From Paracoccus mutanolyticus (GTDB taxonomy: Bacteria > Pseudomonadota > Alphaproteobacteria > Rhodobacterales > Rhodobacteraceae): a stretch of 64,000 nucleotides of DNA. Positions 9,339 through 17,550 of this stretch are shown here, piece after piece (position 1 is the first letter of the stretch; every line of letters starts with the position of its first letter). The notes beneath the pieces are model-generated. The model was not told the origin of the DNA and did not search any database. It was given only the letters and a program-made list of their open reading frames with translations. A program made the position numbers and the translations under genes. The stretch is taken from positions 806,001 to 870,000 of the forward strand of contig NZ_CP030239.1 of the NCBI RefSeq assembly GCF_003285265.1, in the 5' to 3' direction.

Positions 9339-10246
9339 CTTTCCCTCCTTGGATCGTAGGCGTGGCTTTCGCGCCATTCCTGCATGAAGCGGGCCAGTTC
9401 GCCGTCCACCCGAGGCGGCATCACGATCTTCAGGACGACATGCTGGTCGCCGCGCCGTCCGCCCTCGCCCGTCAGGCCGCGCCCTTTCAGCCGCAGCTTC
9501 TGCCCCGAGCTTGCGCCGCGCGGGACGGTCAGCATCACCGGGCCGTCGATGGTCTGAACCTCGACCTTGCCGCCCAGCACGGCCTCGTCGATGGTGATGG
9601 GCAGGGTGGTTTCCACGTCGTCGCCGTCGCGCCGCCAGTCGGGATCCTCGGCCACGATCAGCGTCAGCAGCGCATCGCCCGGCTCGCCGTCGCCCATGCC
9701 GGGGCCGCCCTTGCCCCGCAGGCGGATGATCTGGCCGTCGCGGGCGCCTTCGGGGATCTTGACCTCGAGCACGGCGCCGTCGGGCATGGTGATGCGGGTC
9801 GAGCCGCCCCGCGCCGCCGTCATGAAGTCGATTTCCAGGGTAAAGCGCTGATCCTGGCCCCGCATGTCAAAGCTCCGCGCGCCCGCGCCCTGCCGACGGG
9901 ACGCCCCCTGGCCGAACAGGTCCGAGAACACGTCCGACAGGTCGTCGAAATCGGGCGTGCCCCGGCGATAGGGGTTGTCGCCGGCCTGGGCGTAATCGCG
10001 GTAATACTGCCGCTGCGGCCGTTCCTGCCCGGCGGCGTCGATCTCGCCCCGATCGAAGCGGGCGCGCTGTTCGGGGTCCTTGAGCAGGTCATAGGCCGAG
10101 GAGGCCGCCTTGAAGCGTTCATGCGCCGCCGGATCGGGGTTCAGGTCCGGGTGGTCGGTCTTGGCGATCCGTCGATAGGCCTTCTTGATTTCGTCCTGCG
10201 TGGCGGTCTTGCTGAGGCCCAGCGCCTTGTAGGGATCATCGGCCAT
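9335..10246 (-). CDS. cbpA: DnaJ-class co-chaperone CbpA-like
   Basis: A 303-residue J-domain protein. The J-domain (residues 1-70) has DPYKALGLSKTATQDEIKKA and the HPD tripeptide (KTDHPDLNP). It is followed by a G/F-like linker and two DnaJ C-terminal substrate-binding domains (VKIPEGARDGQIIRLRGKG; TIDEAVLGGKVEVQTIDG). There are no CxxCxGxG zinc repeats, so it is the class B/CbpA type, a partner of DnaK. The gene runs directly into cbpM. Confidence 0.9.
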   Translation of the reverse strand: MADDPYKALGLSKTATQDEIKKAYRRIAKTDHPDLNPDPAAHERFKAASSAYDLLKDPEQRARFDRGEIDAAGQERPQRQYYRDYAQAGDNPYRRGTPDFDDLSDVFSDLFGQGASRRQGAGARSFDMRGQDQRFTLEIDFMTAARGGSTRITMPDGAVLEVKIPEGARDGQIIRLRGKGGPGMGDGEPGDALLTLIVAEDPDWRRDGDDVETTLPITIDEAVLGGKVEVQTIDGPVMLTVPRGASSGQKLRLKGRGLTGEGGRRGDQHVVLKIVMPPRVDGELARFMQEWRESHAYDPRRER

Positions 10247-10455
10247 GGCCGTCTTCGTCCTTTCATTCCTGGCCGGCAAACGCCCGTCGCGCCGCCGCCG
10301 TTCCCCGGTATGGGACACAAGGCGGGGGCGTTTGTCCAGTTCGTGGTGACGAGGTTTTGCGCCGACAGCGGGCGCGGCCCAAGGCCCTGCCGCCGTCCTG
10401 CGGATTGCCCCTGGATATCTGCGCGGGAAAGCAGGCCATGGACGGTGGGACGCGG

Positions 10456-11013
10456 TCAGGCACCGGGCCGGAACGCCTTGATGCGGGCGGGATCGGTTTC
10501 GATCCGCGCGGCGCCGATCAGGTCCAGGCAATAGGGCACGGCGGCAAAGACCGCATCAAGGCAGGTGGCGATGGCCGAGGGCTTGCCCGGGATGGTGATC
10601 ATCAGCGTCCGGCCGCGGGTGCCCGCCGTCTGGCGCGACAGGATCGCGGTGGGCACCTCGCGCAGGCTGGCGCGGCGCATTTCCTCGCCAAAGCCGGGCA
10701 GTTCCTTGTCCATGACATCGGCCATGCCCTCGGGCGTTTCGTCGCGGGGCGCGGGGCCGGTGCCGCCGGTGACCAGGATCAGGTCGGCGCCCAGGTCGTC
10801 GCAAAGCTGCCGCAGCGTTTCGGCAACGCTTGCGCGCCCGTCGGGGATGATGGTGCGGGTGATCTGCATCGGCGAGGTGATGGTGGCGCGCAGCCAGTCC
10901 TCGGCCCCCGGCCCGCCCTTGTCGGGATATTCGCCCCGGGCCGCACGGTCCGAGACGGTGACGATGGCGATGCGGGCGGGGCGGGAGGTGTCGGCGCTGT
11001 CCATGTCCGCCAT
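10456..11013 (-). CDS. mog: molybdopterin adenylyltransferase-like protein (MogA/MoaB type)
   Basis: About 185 residues. Motifs are IVTVSDRAARGEYPDKGGPG at the N-terminus, LILVTGGTGPAPRDETPEGM (molybdopterin-binding GGTG and the conserved Asp) and ITIPGKPSAI near the C-terminus. The enzyme adenylates molybdopterin in molybdenum-cofactor synthesis. The start at MADMDS is preferred because this start and its leader are conserved in the second, truncated copy at 11481-11497. The DNA just upstream is a duplicated segment ending in a foreign AT-rich block, so its natural promoter may be displaced. Confidence 0.85.
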   Translation of the reverse strand: MADMDSADTSRPARIAIVTVSDRAARGEYPDKGGPGAEDWLRATITSPMQITRTIIPDGRASVAETLRQLCDDLGADLILVTGGTGPAPRDETPEGMADVMDKELPGFGEEMRRASLREVPTAILSRQTAGTRGRTLMITIPGKPSAIATCLDAVFAAVPYCLDLIGAARIETDPARIKAFRPGA

Positions 11014-11084
11014 AATCGCCAAAGGAAAGGCCGCGGTGAACCGCGGCCTGGCCGGAACCGGAGATTACTTGAACCGGGCGTTGC
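10997..11084. repeat. direct repeat copy 1 (mog 5' end + intergenic hairpin + last argG codons)
   Basis: Reading left to right it holds the mog start codons, the GGCCGCGG/CCGCGGCC hairpin and GAGATTACTTGAACCGGGCG, which is the end of argG. It matches 11481-11594 except for two short gaps: it lacks about 12 bases after the mog start and about 15 bases before the argG stop. It sits to the left of the AT-rich block. Confidence 0.9.
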
Positions 11085-11480
11085 CAGTCAAGAATAAGCT
11101 GTCGAACCGGACGTCCGCGCTTCCTCTCTTTTTTTTTTAATTATAGGGGGACAACCTATATATACTCGGCCCTCCAAAGACTTTTTTCTTTGAAGACGCT
11201 CTTGCGATCTCGTTTAGCTGGTATTACAGTAACCCTGGGTTGTAGAGTGCCCTTGGCTCAAAATGCTTTGGTTGGCGTAGCGCCGCATTACGAACTCCGC
11301 AATCCGCAATCCGCAATCCGCAATCACCAGTCAACCCAGCTCAATGTTTTCCCTCTTCCAAGATCCGGGTGAAATTCAGCACACTGGCATGTCAAATACG
11401 CAAGCATCGCAGCGTCAGCTAATACCGTCACTGATTCGTTAAAACGCAAGCTCCCCAAGGGGTCATCGATTCGAAGCAAA
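11085..11480. other. AT-rich foreign block between mog and argG
   Basis: About 400 bases whose composition is unlike anything else in the window: a T10 run near 11130, ATTATAGGGG, CCTATATATAC, CTTTTTTCTTTG. It also holds a 7-base tandem repeat (TCCGCAA, four copies, 11296-11323). No gene family is recognised. Both flanks are copies of the same mog-argG junction, so the block lies within a duplication of ~90-115 bases. It may be contaminating or foreign sequence joined by the assembler, or a true insertion. Confidence 0.75.
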
Positions 11481-11497
11481 CTGTCCATGTCCGCCAT
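11324..11497 (-). CDS. 57-residue open reading frame made by the mog start and the foreign block
   Basis: The second copy of the mog 5' end gives ATG and six codons (MADMDS). The frame then runs on into the AT-rich block (LLRIDDPLGSLRFNESVTVL, then LAYLTCQCAEFHPDLGRG) and stops at 11324. I recognise no family. It is probably accidental, but it would carry whatever translation signals mog normally uses. Confidence 0.25.
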   Translation of the reverse strand: MADMDSLLRIDDPLGSLRFNESVTVLADAAMLAYLTCQCAEFHPDLGRGKTLSWVDW

Positions 11498-11594
11498 ATT
11501 GGCGCGGCGCATCGCCAAGGAAAGGCCGCGGTGAACCGCGGCCTGGCCGGAACCGGACGGGGACCGAACCGAGATTACTTGAACCGGGCGTTGC
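11481..11594. repeat. direct repeat copy 2 (fuller version of the mog-argG junction)
   Basis: This copy keeps the bases missing from copy 1 (TTGGCGCGGCGC after the mog start and ACGGGGACCGAACCG before the argG stop) and joins the real argG gene on the right. It is therefore probably the ancestral junction. Confidence 0.9.
11524..11543 (-). terminator. terminator-like hairpin of argG
   Basis: A perfect 8 bp stem GGCCGCGG / CCGCGGCC with loop TGAA is followed on the minus strand by TTTCCTT, 32 bases after the argG stop. The same hairpin is duplicated at 11031-11050. Confidence 0.65.
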
Positions 11595-12801
11595 GGTTCG
11601 CGACCAGCTTCAGGCGCAGGGCGTTCAGGCGGATGAAGCCCGCCGCGTCCTTCTGGTCGTAGGCGCCGGCGTCGTCCTCGAAGGTCACGTGCTTTTCGCT
11701 GTAGAGCGAATGATCCGACCAGCGGCCCACGCAATGCACCGAGCCCTTATAGAGCTTCAGCCGCACAGTGCCGGTGACATGTTCCTGGCTCTTGTCGATC
11801 AGGGCCTGCAGCATCTCGCGTTCGGGGCTGAACCAGAAGCCGTTGTAGATCAGCTCGGCATAGCGCGGCATGATCGAATCCTTCAGATGGCCCGCGCCGC
11901 TGTCCAGAGTGATCTGCTCGATGCCGCGATGCGCTTCCAGCAGCACGGTGCCGCCGGGGGTTTCGTAGATGCCGCGCGACTTCATGCCCACGAAGCGGTT
12001 TTCCACGAAATCCAGCCGGCCGATGCCGTGCTTGCCGCCAAGCTCGTTCAGGCGCGTCAGGATGGTGGCCGGGGATAGCACCTCGCCGTTGATGGCGGTG
12101 GCATCGCCGCGCTCGAAGCCGATCTCGACATATTCGGGTTCGTTCGGCGCTTCCTCGGGGGAAACGGTGCGCTGATAGACATAGTCGGGCGCTTCTTCGG
12201 CCGGGTTTTCCAGCGCCTTGCCCTCGGACGAGGTGTGCAGCAGGTTCGCGTCGACGCTGAAGGGCGCCTCGCCGCGCTTGTCCTTGGCGATCGGAATCTG
12301 GTTCGCCTCGGCGAACTCCAGCAGCTTGGTGCGCGAGGTCAGGTCCCATTCCCGCCAAGGCGCAATCACCCGGATCGAGGGGTCGAGCGCATAGGCCGAA
12401 AGCTCGAACCGGACCTGGTCGTTGCCCTTGCCGGTCGCGCCATGGGCCACGGCGTCGGCGCCGTGCTTGTGGGCGATCTCGACCAAGTGCTTGGAGATCA
12501 GCGGCCGCGCGATCGAGGTGCCGAGCAGGTAGAGCCCTTCGTAGACCGCATTGGCCCGGAACATCGGAAAGACGAAGTCGCGCACGAACTCCTCGCGCAC
12601 GTCGACGATGTGGATGTTTTCCGGCTTGATGCCCAGAAGCTCGGCCTTGGCGCGCGCGGGTTCCAGTTCCTCGCCCTGGCCCAGGTCGGCGGTGAAGGTG
12701 ATGACCTCGCAGCCGTATTCGGTCTGAAGCCATTTCAGGATGATCGAGGTGTCGAGCCCGCCCGAATAGGCAAGGACGACTTTTTTCGGCGCGTCGGACA
12801 T
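11575..12801 (-). CDS. argG: argininosuccinate synthase
   Basis: A 408-residue enzyme joining citrulline and aspartate with ATP in arginine synthesis. The N-terminal ATP pyrophosphatase loop [12 protein letters not shown], the [15 protein letters not shown] citrulline/aspartate site, the [12 protein letters not shown] segment and [14 protein letters not shown] are all conserved. The start MSDAPKK is placed directly before the conserved core; the longer upstream frame has no resemblance. The 3' end abuts the duplicated region and AT-rich block, but the coding sequence itself is intact. Confidence 0.97.
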   Translation of the reverse strand: MSDAPKKVVLAYSGGLDTSIILKWLQTEYGCEVITFTADLGQGEELEPARAKAELLGIKPENIHIVDVREEFVRDFVFPMFRANAVYEGLYLLGTSIARPLISKHLVEIAHKHGADAVAHGATGKGNDQVRFELSAYALDPSIRVIAPWREWDLTSRTKLLEFAEANQIPIAKDKRGEAPFSVDANLLHTSSEGKALENPAEEAPDYVYQRTVSPEEAPNEPEYVEIGFERGDATAINGEVLSPATILTRLNELGGKHGIGRLDFVENRFVGMKSRGIYETPGGTVLLEAHRGIEQITLDSGAGHLKDSIMPRYAELIYNGFWFSPEREMLQALIDKSQEHVTGTVRLKLYKGSVHCVGRWSDHSLYSEKHVTFEDDAGAYDQKDAAGFIRLNALRLKLVANRNARFK

Positions 12802-12952
12802 GCGGTTAACCCTTCGGCAAAGTTTCCGGGGGAATAGGACCATTCGCGGCTTGTCACAAGGGGCAGTGCCTGAGGTTATCGTTGCCGACCTGCCAAGACA
12901 GGCTGCCGACCGCATCTTGCCGGACTAGACGACATGAGAAAATTTTTTAGAC

Positions 12953-13138
12953 AAGGTCCTGGTGATTTCCTTTGCGGTCTGCGGCGCCTTCATGTTCGGC
13001 GATCACCTGGCGTTCTCGGCCAATTTCCAGCCGACGATCATCCTGCCGCTGCTGCTGGGCAAGCTGGCAGGCGGCATCGCCGGCTTTGCCATCGCGATGC
13101 GGCTGCAGGGCCAGGCCCGGGTTGGCGTGCGATGCTGA
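12953..13138 (+). pseudogene. EutH-like ethanolamine permease fragment, C-terminal end only
   Basis: About 60 residues in one frame: KVLVISFAVCGAFMFGDHLA, then a hydrophobic stretch with LPLLLGKLAGGIAG, ending at a stop. The FGDHLAF and LGKLxGG motifs match the last membrane helices of the EutH ethanolamine transporter. The N-terminal 85 percent of the gene is absent and no start is present. The join to upstream DNA (GAGAAAATTTTTTAGACAAG) is abrupt. Confidence 0.55.
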
Positions 13139-13145
13139 GGAAGGT

Positions 13146-13325
13146 CGAATCGCTGTGCGGATGCACTGGGCCAAGGCCGTCGATCCGCTGGTGGTCGCGA
13201 CCGACCCTGCAGCCGAGGCAGCGGGCTTTGACAGCCCCTGGCGCAGCGACAAGCGCCCGCTGGACGGGCTGCTGCTGGGCGTGCACGCCTTTCTGAACGT
13301 CTTGGCATGCCATGCGTTGGACCGG
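13146..13325 (+). pseudogene. fragment resembling an HExxH-type peptide beta-hydroxylase
   Basis: In one frame it reads RMHWAKAVDPLVVATDPAAE, then FDSPWRSDKRPLDGLLLGVH and AFLNVLACHA. The SPWR-D-RPLDGLLxGxxAFLxV pattern resembles proteins with an HExxH motif involved in peptide modification. The metal-binding motif itself would lie upstream and is not present. The assignment is tentative. Confidence 0.3.
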
Positions 13326-13673
13326 TTGCGGCGCGTGGCTGTTGGCAAGTTCTTGCCGGCCGGTGCTCGCCGTCATTGGTCGGGCGCTTGCCGTTGTTCT
13401 GCCCGTTGCGGGTCACATGTTGCCGTTGGCGTCATAGGCAAAGCATTGTGTCACGACTCGCCGACTGCCGCGAACGGACGGACAGGAGCGTCACCGGTTG
13501 CGGATTTCCCCGCTGGACCCACGGCCAGCTTCCGTGGCGTTCATCGGAGACGAGCAGCAGGTGTTGGGGCAAATGCCCCATTCTGCGCGCCCAGTGGTCC
13601 TCTCCTGCTCTCGCATTGTCGGGATGCGCTGAACCGCTTGCCAAAGCCGCGATTTCCGGCCATTCCCCAGGGC

Positions 13674-14912
13674 ATGGAAAACTTTGCCGCCTCTGTCCGC
13701 CAGGCAGAGATCGCGCTGCGCGACCTCTTCGAGCCGACGCCCCTGCAAAAGAACGACCACCTTTCGGCCCGCTACGGCGCCGAGATCTGGCTGAAACGCG
13801 AGGATCTGACCCCGGTGCGCAGCTACAAGCTGCGCGGAGCCTTCAACGCCATGCGCAAGGCGGTGGCGGCGGGGGGGCGGCATTTCGTCTGCGCCAGCGC
13901 CGGCAACCATGCCCAGGGCATGGCCTATGCCTGCCGCCACTTCGGCGTGCGCGGCACCATCTTCATGCCGGTGACGACGCCCCGGCAAAAGATCGACAAG
14001 ACCCGCATCTTTGGCGGCGACGCGATCGAGATCGTTCTGACGGGCGATTATTTCGACCAGACCCTGGCGGCGGCGCAGGATTTCGCGGGGACCGAGGGCG
14101 CGTCCTTTCTGGCCCCCTTCGACGACCCCGACGTGATCGAGGGCCAGGCGACGGTGGGGCTTGAGGTGCTGGCGCAGCTGGACGGCCCGCCCGACGTGGT
14201 GGTCCTGCCGGTCGGCGGCGGCGGACTTTCGGCCGGGATTACCCGGCTTTTCGCCGAACTGGCACCCGGCTGCCGGACAGAATATGCCGAACCCGAGGGC
14301 GGCGCCAGCCTGCAGGGCGCGCTGGTCCAGGGCGCGCCCGTCACCCTGCCCGCGGTCGACAATTTCGTCGATGGCGCGGCCGTGGCGCGGATCGGCGCCC
14401 TGCCCTTTTCGGTGCTGTCCAGCCAGCGCCCCGACCAGGTCCACCTGGCGCCCGAGGATCGGATCTGTGCCACCATGCTGGACATGCTGAACATCGAAGG
14501 GATCGTGCTGGAACCCGCCGGCGCCCTGGCTGTGGACGTGCTGCCCGACATTCCCGACCTGGCCGGCAAGCGCGTGGTCTGCATCTGCTCGGGCGGCAAC
14601 TTCGACTTCGAGCGCCTGCCCGAGGTGAAGGAACGCGCCCAGCGCCATTCCGGGCTGAAACGATATTTCATCCTGCGCATGCCCCAGCGCCCCGGCGCGC
14701 TGCGCGATTTCCTACAACTGCTGGGCCCGGACGACGATATCGCGCGCTTCGAATATCTCAAGAAATCGGCGCGCAACTTCGGCTCGATCCTGATCGGCAT
14801 CGAAACCACGCGGCCCGAGAACCTGGAACACCTGCGCGAGCGGCTGGAGGCGGCGGGCATCGGCCACCGCGACATCACGCGCGACCCGGTGCTGGCCGAA
14901 TTCCTGATCTGA
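13674..14912 (+). CDS. ilvA: threonine ammonia-lyase (threonine dehydratase)
   Basis: A 412-residue PLP enzyme that deaminates threonine to 2-oxobutyrate for isoleucine synthesis. The PLP lysine is in PVRSYKLRGAFNAM (~residue 50), with SAGNHAQGMAYAC, the glycine loop LPVGGGGLSAG for phosphate binding, and CICSGGNFD. A short ACT-like regulatory domain occupies the last ~85 residues (YFILRMPQRPGALRDFLQLL), so feedback control by isoleucine is possible. The start follows a mosaic foreign stretch, but the immediate leader looks native. Confidence 0.93.
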   Translation: MENFAASVRQAEIALRDLFEPTPLQKNDHLSARYGAEIWLKREDLTPVRSYKLRGAFNAMRKAVAAGGRHFVCASAGNHAQGMAYACRHFGVRGTIFMPVTTPRQKIDKTRIFGGDAIEIVLTGDYFDQTLAAAQDFAGTEGASFLAPFDDPDVIEGQATVGLEVLAQLDGPPDVVVLPVGGGGLSAGITRLFAELAPGCRTEYAEPEGGASLQGALVQGAPVTLPAVDNFVDGAAVARIGALPFSVLSSQRPDQVHLAPEDRICATMLDMLNIEGIVLEPAGALAVDVLPDIPDLAGKRVVCICSGGNFDFERLPEVKERAQRHSGLKRYFILRMPQRPGALRDFLQLLGPDDDIARFEYLKKSARNFGSILIGIETTRPENLEHLRERLEAAGIGHRDITRDPVLAEFLI

Positions 14913-14925
14913 CACCGGCCGCCCG

Positions 14926-15273
14926 TCAGGCCAGGCGGGCCGCGGGCGGGCCGAATTCCCGGGCGATGCCCGCGATCATCAGCGCCTTCGAGGCGGCATA
15001 GGCGCCGAGCAGGGCATCGGTGTCCACGCGGCCGACGCCCGAGGCGATGGCCTCGGCCTCGCCTTCGTCGCAAAGCCGGGCGAACTGCTGGAAACCAAGG
15101 TTGCGGGCACAGCCCTTCAGGAAATGAAGCTGGCTGGCCAACTGCGGCCCGGGCTGCGACGACAGCCGCATGATGACCGATTCCACCTCATCCAGGAACA
15201 GCTCGAGGATCAGGCGGAACTCGTCGTCGCCGACCTCGCTTCGCAGTTCACGGATGCGGTTCCAGTCCAACAT
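14926..15273 (-). CDS. HPt (histidine phosphotransfer) domain protein
   Basis: A 115-residue all-helical protein. The phosphorylatable histidine is in LHFLKGCARNLGF (~residue 50), matching the HPt signature HxLKGxxxNxG. It should pass phosphate between a hybrid histidine kinase and a receiver domain. It is divergent from a receiver-PP2C phosphatase gene starting 119 bases away, its probable partner. Confidence 0.85.
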   Translation of the reverse strand: MLDWNRIRELRSEVGDDEFRLILELFLDEVESVIMRLSSQPGPQLASQLHFLKGCARNLGFQQFARLCDEGEAEAIASGVGRVDTDALLGAYAASKALMIAGIAREFGPPAARLA

Positions 15274-15391
15274 GGATCAACTTTCAGCAGAATCACCAGG
15301 ACAGAATAGCAGGTTTTTCCCGGAATACGTGTGATGTGGACAATTCTAGCGATTAACGGATCCTTCAGCGCCACGGGGTTAAAGACGGGGC

Positions 15392-16658
15392 ATGACGAAT
15401 CCGAACGCCCTCGACGACCTGGTGCTGCGCCCGCTTTGGCGGCTGGTGCTGCTTGTTGACGAAAGCCAGGCGCAGCGGCGCACGCTGGCCGTGCAGTTTC
15501 GCGGGCGGGCTATACGTGGCCGAGGCCGCGACCTCGACGAAGCCATGCAGATCTGCGCGCGGCGGCGGCCCGACATCGTGATTTCGGACTGGATGAACCC
15601 CGACAGCGCGGGCCTGGAATTCTGCCGCCGGTTTCGACAGATGCAGTCGGACCGCTACGGCTATTTCATCCTGCTGACCGCGCGCACCGACAAGAAGGAC
15701 GTGGCCGAGGGGCTGCGCGCGGGCGCCGACGAATTCCTGACCAAGCCCGTGTCGGGGGCGGAGTTGCTGGCACGGCTTTCGGCCGGCGAACGCATCCTGC
15801 GGATGGAGGAAAGCCTGCGCAGCGCCAATGCCCAACTCAAGGAAACGCTGGCGCAGCTGCGAGAAACCCAGGCCGCCCTGGACCGCGACATGCGCGAGGC
15901 CAAGCGGCTGCAGCAGGGGCTGGTGCGCGAACGCAACGGGCGCTTCGGCGATTTCGACCTGACCCTGCTGATGCGGCCGGCCCAGCATATCGGGGGCGAT
16001 CTGGTGGGGTTCTTCCAGATCGATGCGGACCGGGTGGGGCTGTTCGCGCTGGACGTGGCGGGCCACGGGATCGCGGCCGCCCTGCTCAGCGCGCGGCTCG
16101 CCTCGCTGCTGTCGTCAGGGCCGGAGTTGAACATCGCCTTTCGCATGACCGACGCGGGCCAGCCCGTGGCCCGGCCGCCCGCCGAGGTGCTGGCCCAGCT
16201 GAACGCTCTGATGATCGACGAATTGCGAACCGACAGCTATTTCACGATGATCTATGCCCATCTCGACGTCCGTACGGGGCGGGTGCGTCTGGTCCAGGCC
16301 GGCCACCCCCATCCGGTCGTGCAGCGCGGGGACGGCACGATCCAGAAGATCGGCGCCGGCGGCATGCCGGTCGGCGTCTTTCCCGACGCCACCTTCGAAG
16401 AGATCGAGATCCCGCTGGCCCCGGGCGACCGGCTGTTCATCGCCTCGGACGTGGCTGACCGAGGCCGAGAACCGAGCGGCGAGCCATCTGGCCGACGAGG
16501 GGCTTCAGGCGATCTTGCGCACCAACGCCATGCTGCACGGCAGCGCATTGCTGGAATCGATCTGCTGGTCGGCCTCGAACTATGCCGAGGGCAAGCGGAA
16601 CGACGATGTCTCGGCCGTGCTGATCGAGCATCTGCCGGCGCGCGGGACAGGAGAGTGA
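15392..16658 (+). CDS. response-regulator receiver plus PP2C (RsbU-type) serine phosphatase, frameshifted
   Basis: The receiver domain spans ~residues 10-140: phospho-Asp in PDIVISDWMNPDSAGLEFC, Thr in ILLTARTDKK, Lys in FLTKPVSG. A coiled linker follows (LRSANAQLKETLAQLRETQ), then the SpoIIE/PP2C domain (QHIGGDLVGFF, FALDVAGHGIAAALLSARLA). Near 16452 the frame shifts; the true end is TEAENRAASHLADEGLQAIL to RNDDVSAVLIEHL. A local double shift also garbles 15490-15540 (around the expected GYTVAEAATS). Overall length is one base off. The family controls partner-switching of anti-sigma factors. It is paired with the divergent HPt gene. Confidence 0.85.
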
Positions 16659-16670
16659 GGCGTGGATGCC

Positions 16671-17135
16671 TCAATGCCCTTTGAAGCCTTTCCAGCCGTG
16701 GCGTCGGACAAGGGCGCGCATGAAGGCGCGGGCGCCGGGGTCGGGCAGGCGCGCGGCGGCCTCGGCCAGGGGAACCCAATGGGCGGAATGGCCCGGCTCG
16801 GTCGGCGGGCCCTGGCGCAGGATCGGGCGCGCCAGCCAGATCGAGCACAGCTTTTCCGCCCAGAGCCCGTATTCGGGCATGAAGCAGTGCCGGCGATAGG
16901 CGCCCAGCCGGCGCGCCCCGCCGATGGTCCAGCCGGTTTCCTCGCGCACTTCGCGATGAAGCGCGGCCTGGGACGATTCGCCGGGGTCGATGCCACCGCC
17001 GGGCAACTGGAATTCGGGCGCGGGGTGATTCTGGAAGGTCAGCAGAACCGCCCCGTCGCGGACCAGAATCGCATAGGCGCCGGGCCGCAGCCGATAGCGG
17101 CGCGGCATGGGCGGAGGGCCGAAACGTCGGATCAT
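16671..17135 (-). CDS. NUDIX hydrolase
   Basis: A 154-residue protein with a full Nudix box, GGGIDPGESSQAALHREVRE followed by ETGW (pattern GX5EX7REVXEEXG), which binds the catalytic divalent cation. It hydrolyses nucleoside diphosphates linked to another moiety; the substrate is unknown. The start is placed at MIRRFGPPP; a shorter start at MPRRYRLRPG (17108) is possible. It is convergent with the receiver-PP2C gene. Confidence 0.88.
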   Translation of the reverse strand: MIRRFGPPPMPRRYRLRPGAYAILVRDGAVLLTFQNHPAPEFQLPGGGIDPGESSQAALHREVREETGWTIGGARRLGAYRRHCFMPEYGLWAEKLCSIWLARPILRQGPPTEPGHSAHWVPLAEAAARLPDPGARAFMRALVRRHGWKGFKGH

Positions 17136-17224
17136 GAACCATCCCCAAGACACCGGACAGACCGCCAGGGGGCGCCACGCCGGTCGCTGTTGTCAAGGGC
17201 GCACGGGACCCGGCGCCGGAATGC

Positions 17225-17260
17225 AAAAACCGCGCAAGCCATTCAGCTTGCGCGGTTTTT
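17225..17260 (-). terminator. rho-independent terminator of tRNA-Leu
   Basis: A perfect 14 bp inverted repeat AAAAACCGCGCAAG / CTTGCGCGGTTTTT with an 8-base loop lies 4 bases beyond the 3' end of the tRNA. T runs are present in both directions. Confidence 0.9.
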
Positions 17261-17264
17261 ACCT

Positions 17265-17349
17265 TGGTGCCCAGGAGAGGACTCGAACCTCCACGCCTTG
17301 CGGCACACGGACCTGAACCGTGCGCGTCTACCAATTCCGCCACCTGGGC
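17265..17349 (-). tRNA. tRNA-Leu (anticodon CAG)
   Basis: The minus strand reads GCCCAGGTGGCGGAATTGG, then the anticodon loop TTCAGGT (anticodon CAG) in a GCACGG/CCGTGT stem, a long class II variable arm, the GGTTCGAGTCC T-arm and CCTGGGC-A with an encoded CCA. The 85-nt length fits a leucine tRNA. Confidence 0.95.
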
Positions 17350-17550
17350 AGGTGGTGTGGGCGGGTGATTAAAGCCACCAGCGGGGGGCGTCAATGGGCC
17401 AGTCAAAGATTTTTTGCTGTTCTTTCCTTTTTTTAATTTAGAATGGCTCTGGCCCGCCGAACCGGCTGTCGTTTCGGTCAGCTTGTCGCGTCTTGGGAGG
17501 CGGAACTAAAGACAGAGCGGCCCTTCATTTTCAGCAGGAACGGATTTCGC

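Larger units (their letters stand above)
12802..13673. other. 870-base mosaic stretch between argG and ilvA without an intact gene
   Basis: Bases 12802-12950 look like an ordinary argG upstream region. From ~12950 to ~13640 the DNA is a chain of gene scraps: an EutH-like C-terminus (+), an HExxH-hydroxylase-like piece (+), and on the minus strand a YD-repeat scrap (FAYDANGNM near 13440-13412, then a shifted TRNGQNNGKRP). The stretch 13450-13620 is not recognised. The last ~40 bases before 13674 look like a normal ilvA leader. Confidence 0.6.

Noticed and set aside
11296..11323. TCCGCAA tandem repeat as a possible CRISPR
   Set aside because: Seven-base units directly adjacent with no spacers; it is a simple tandem repeat within the AT-rich block.
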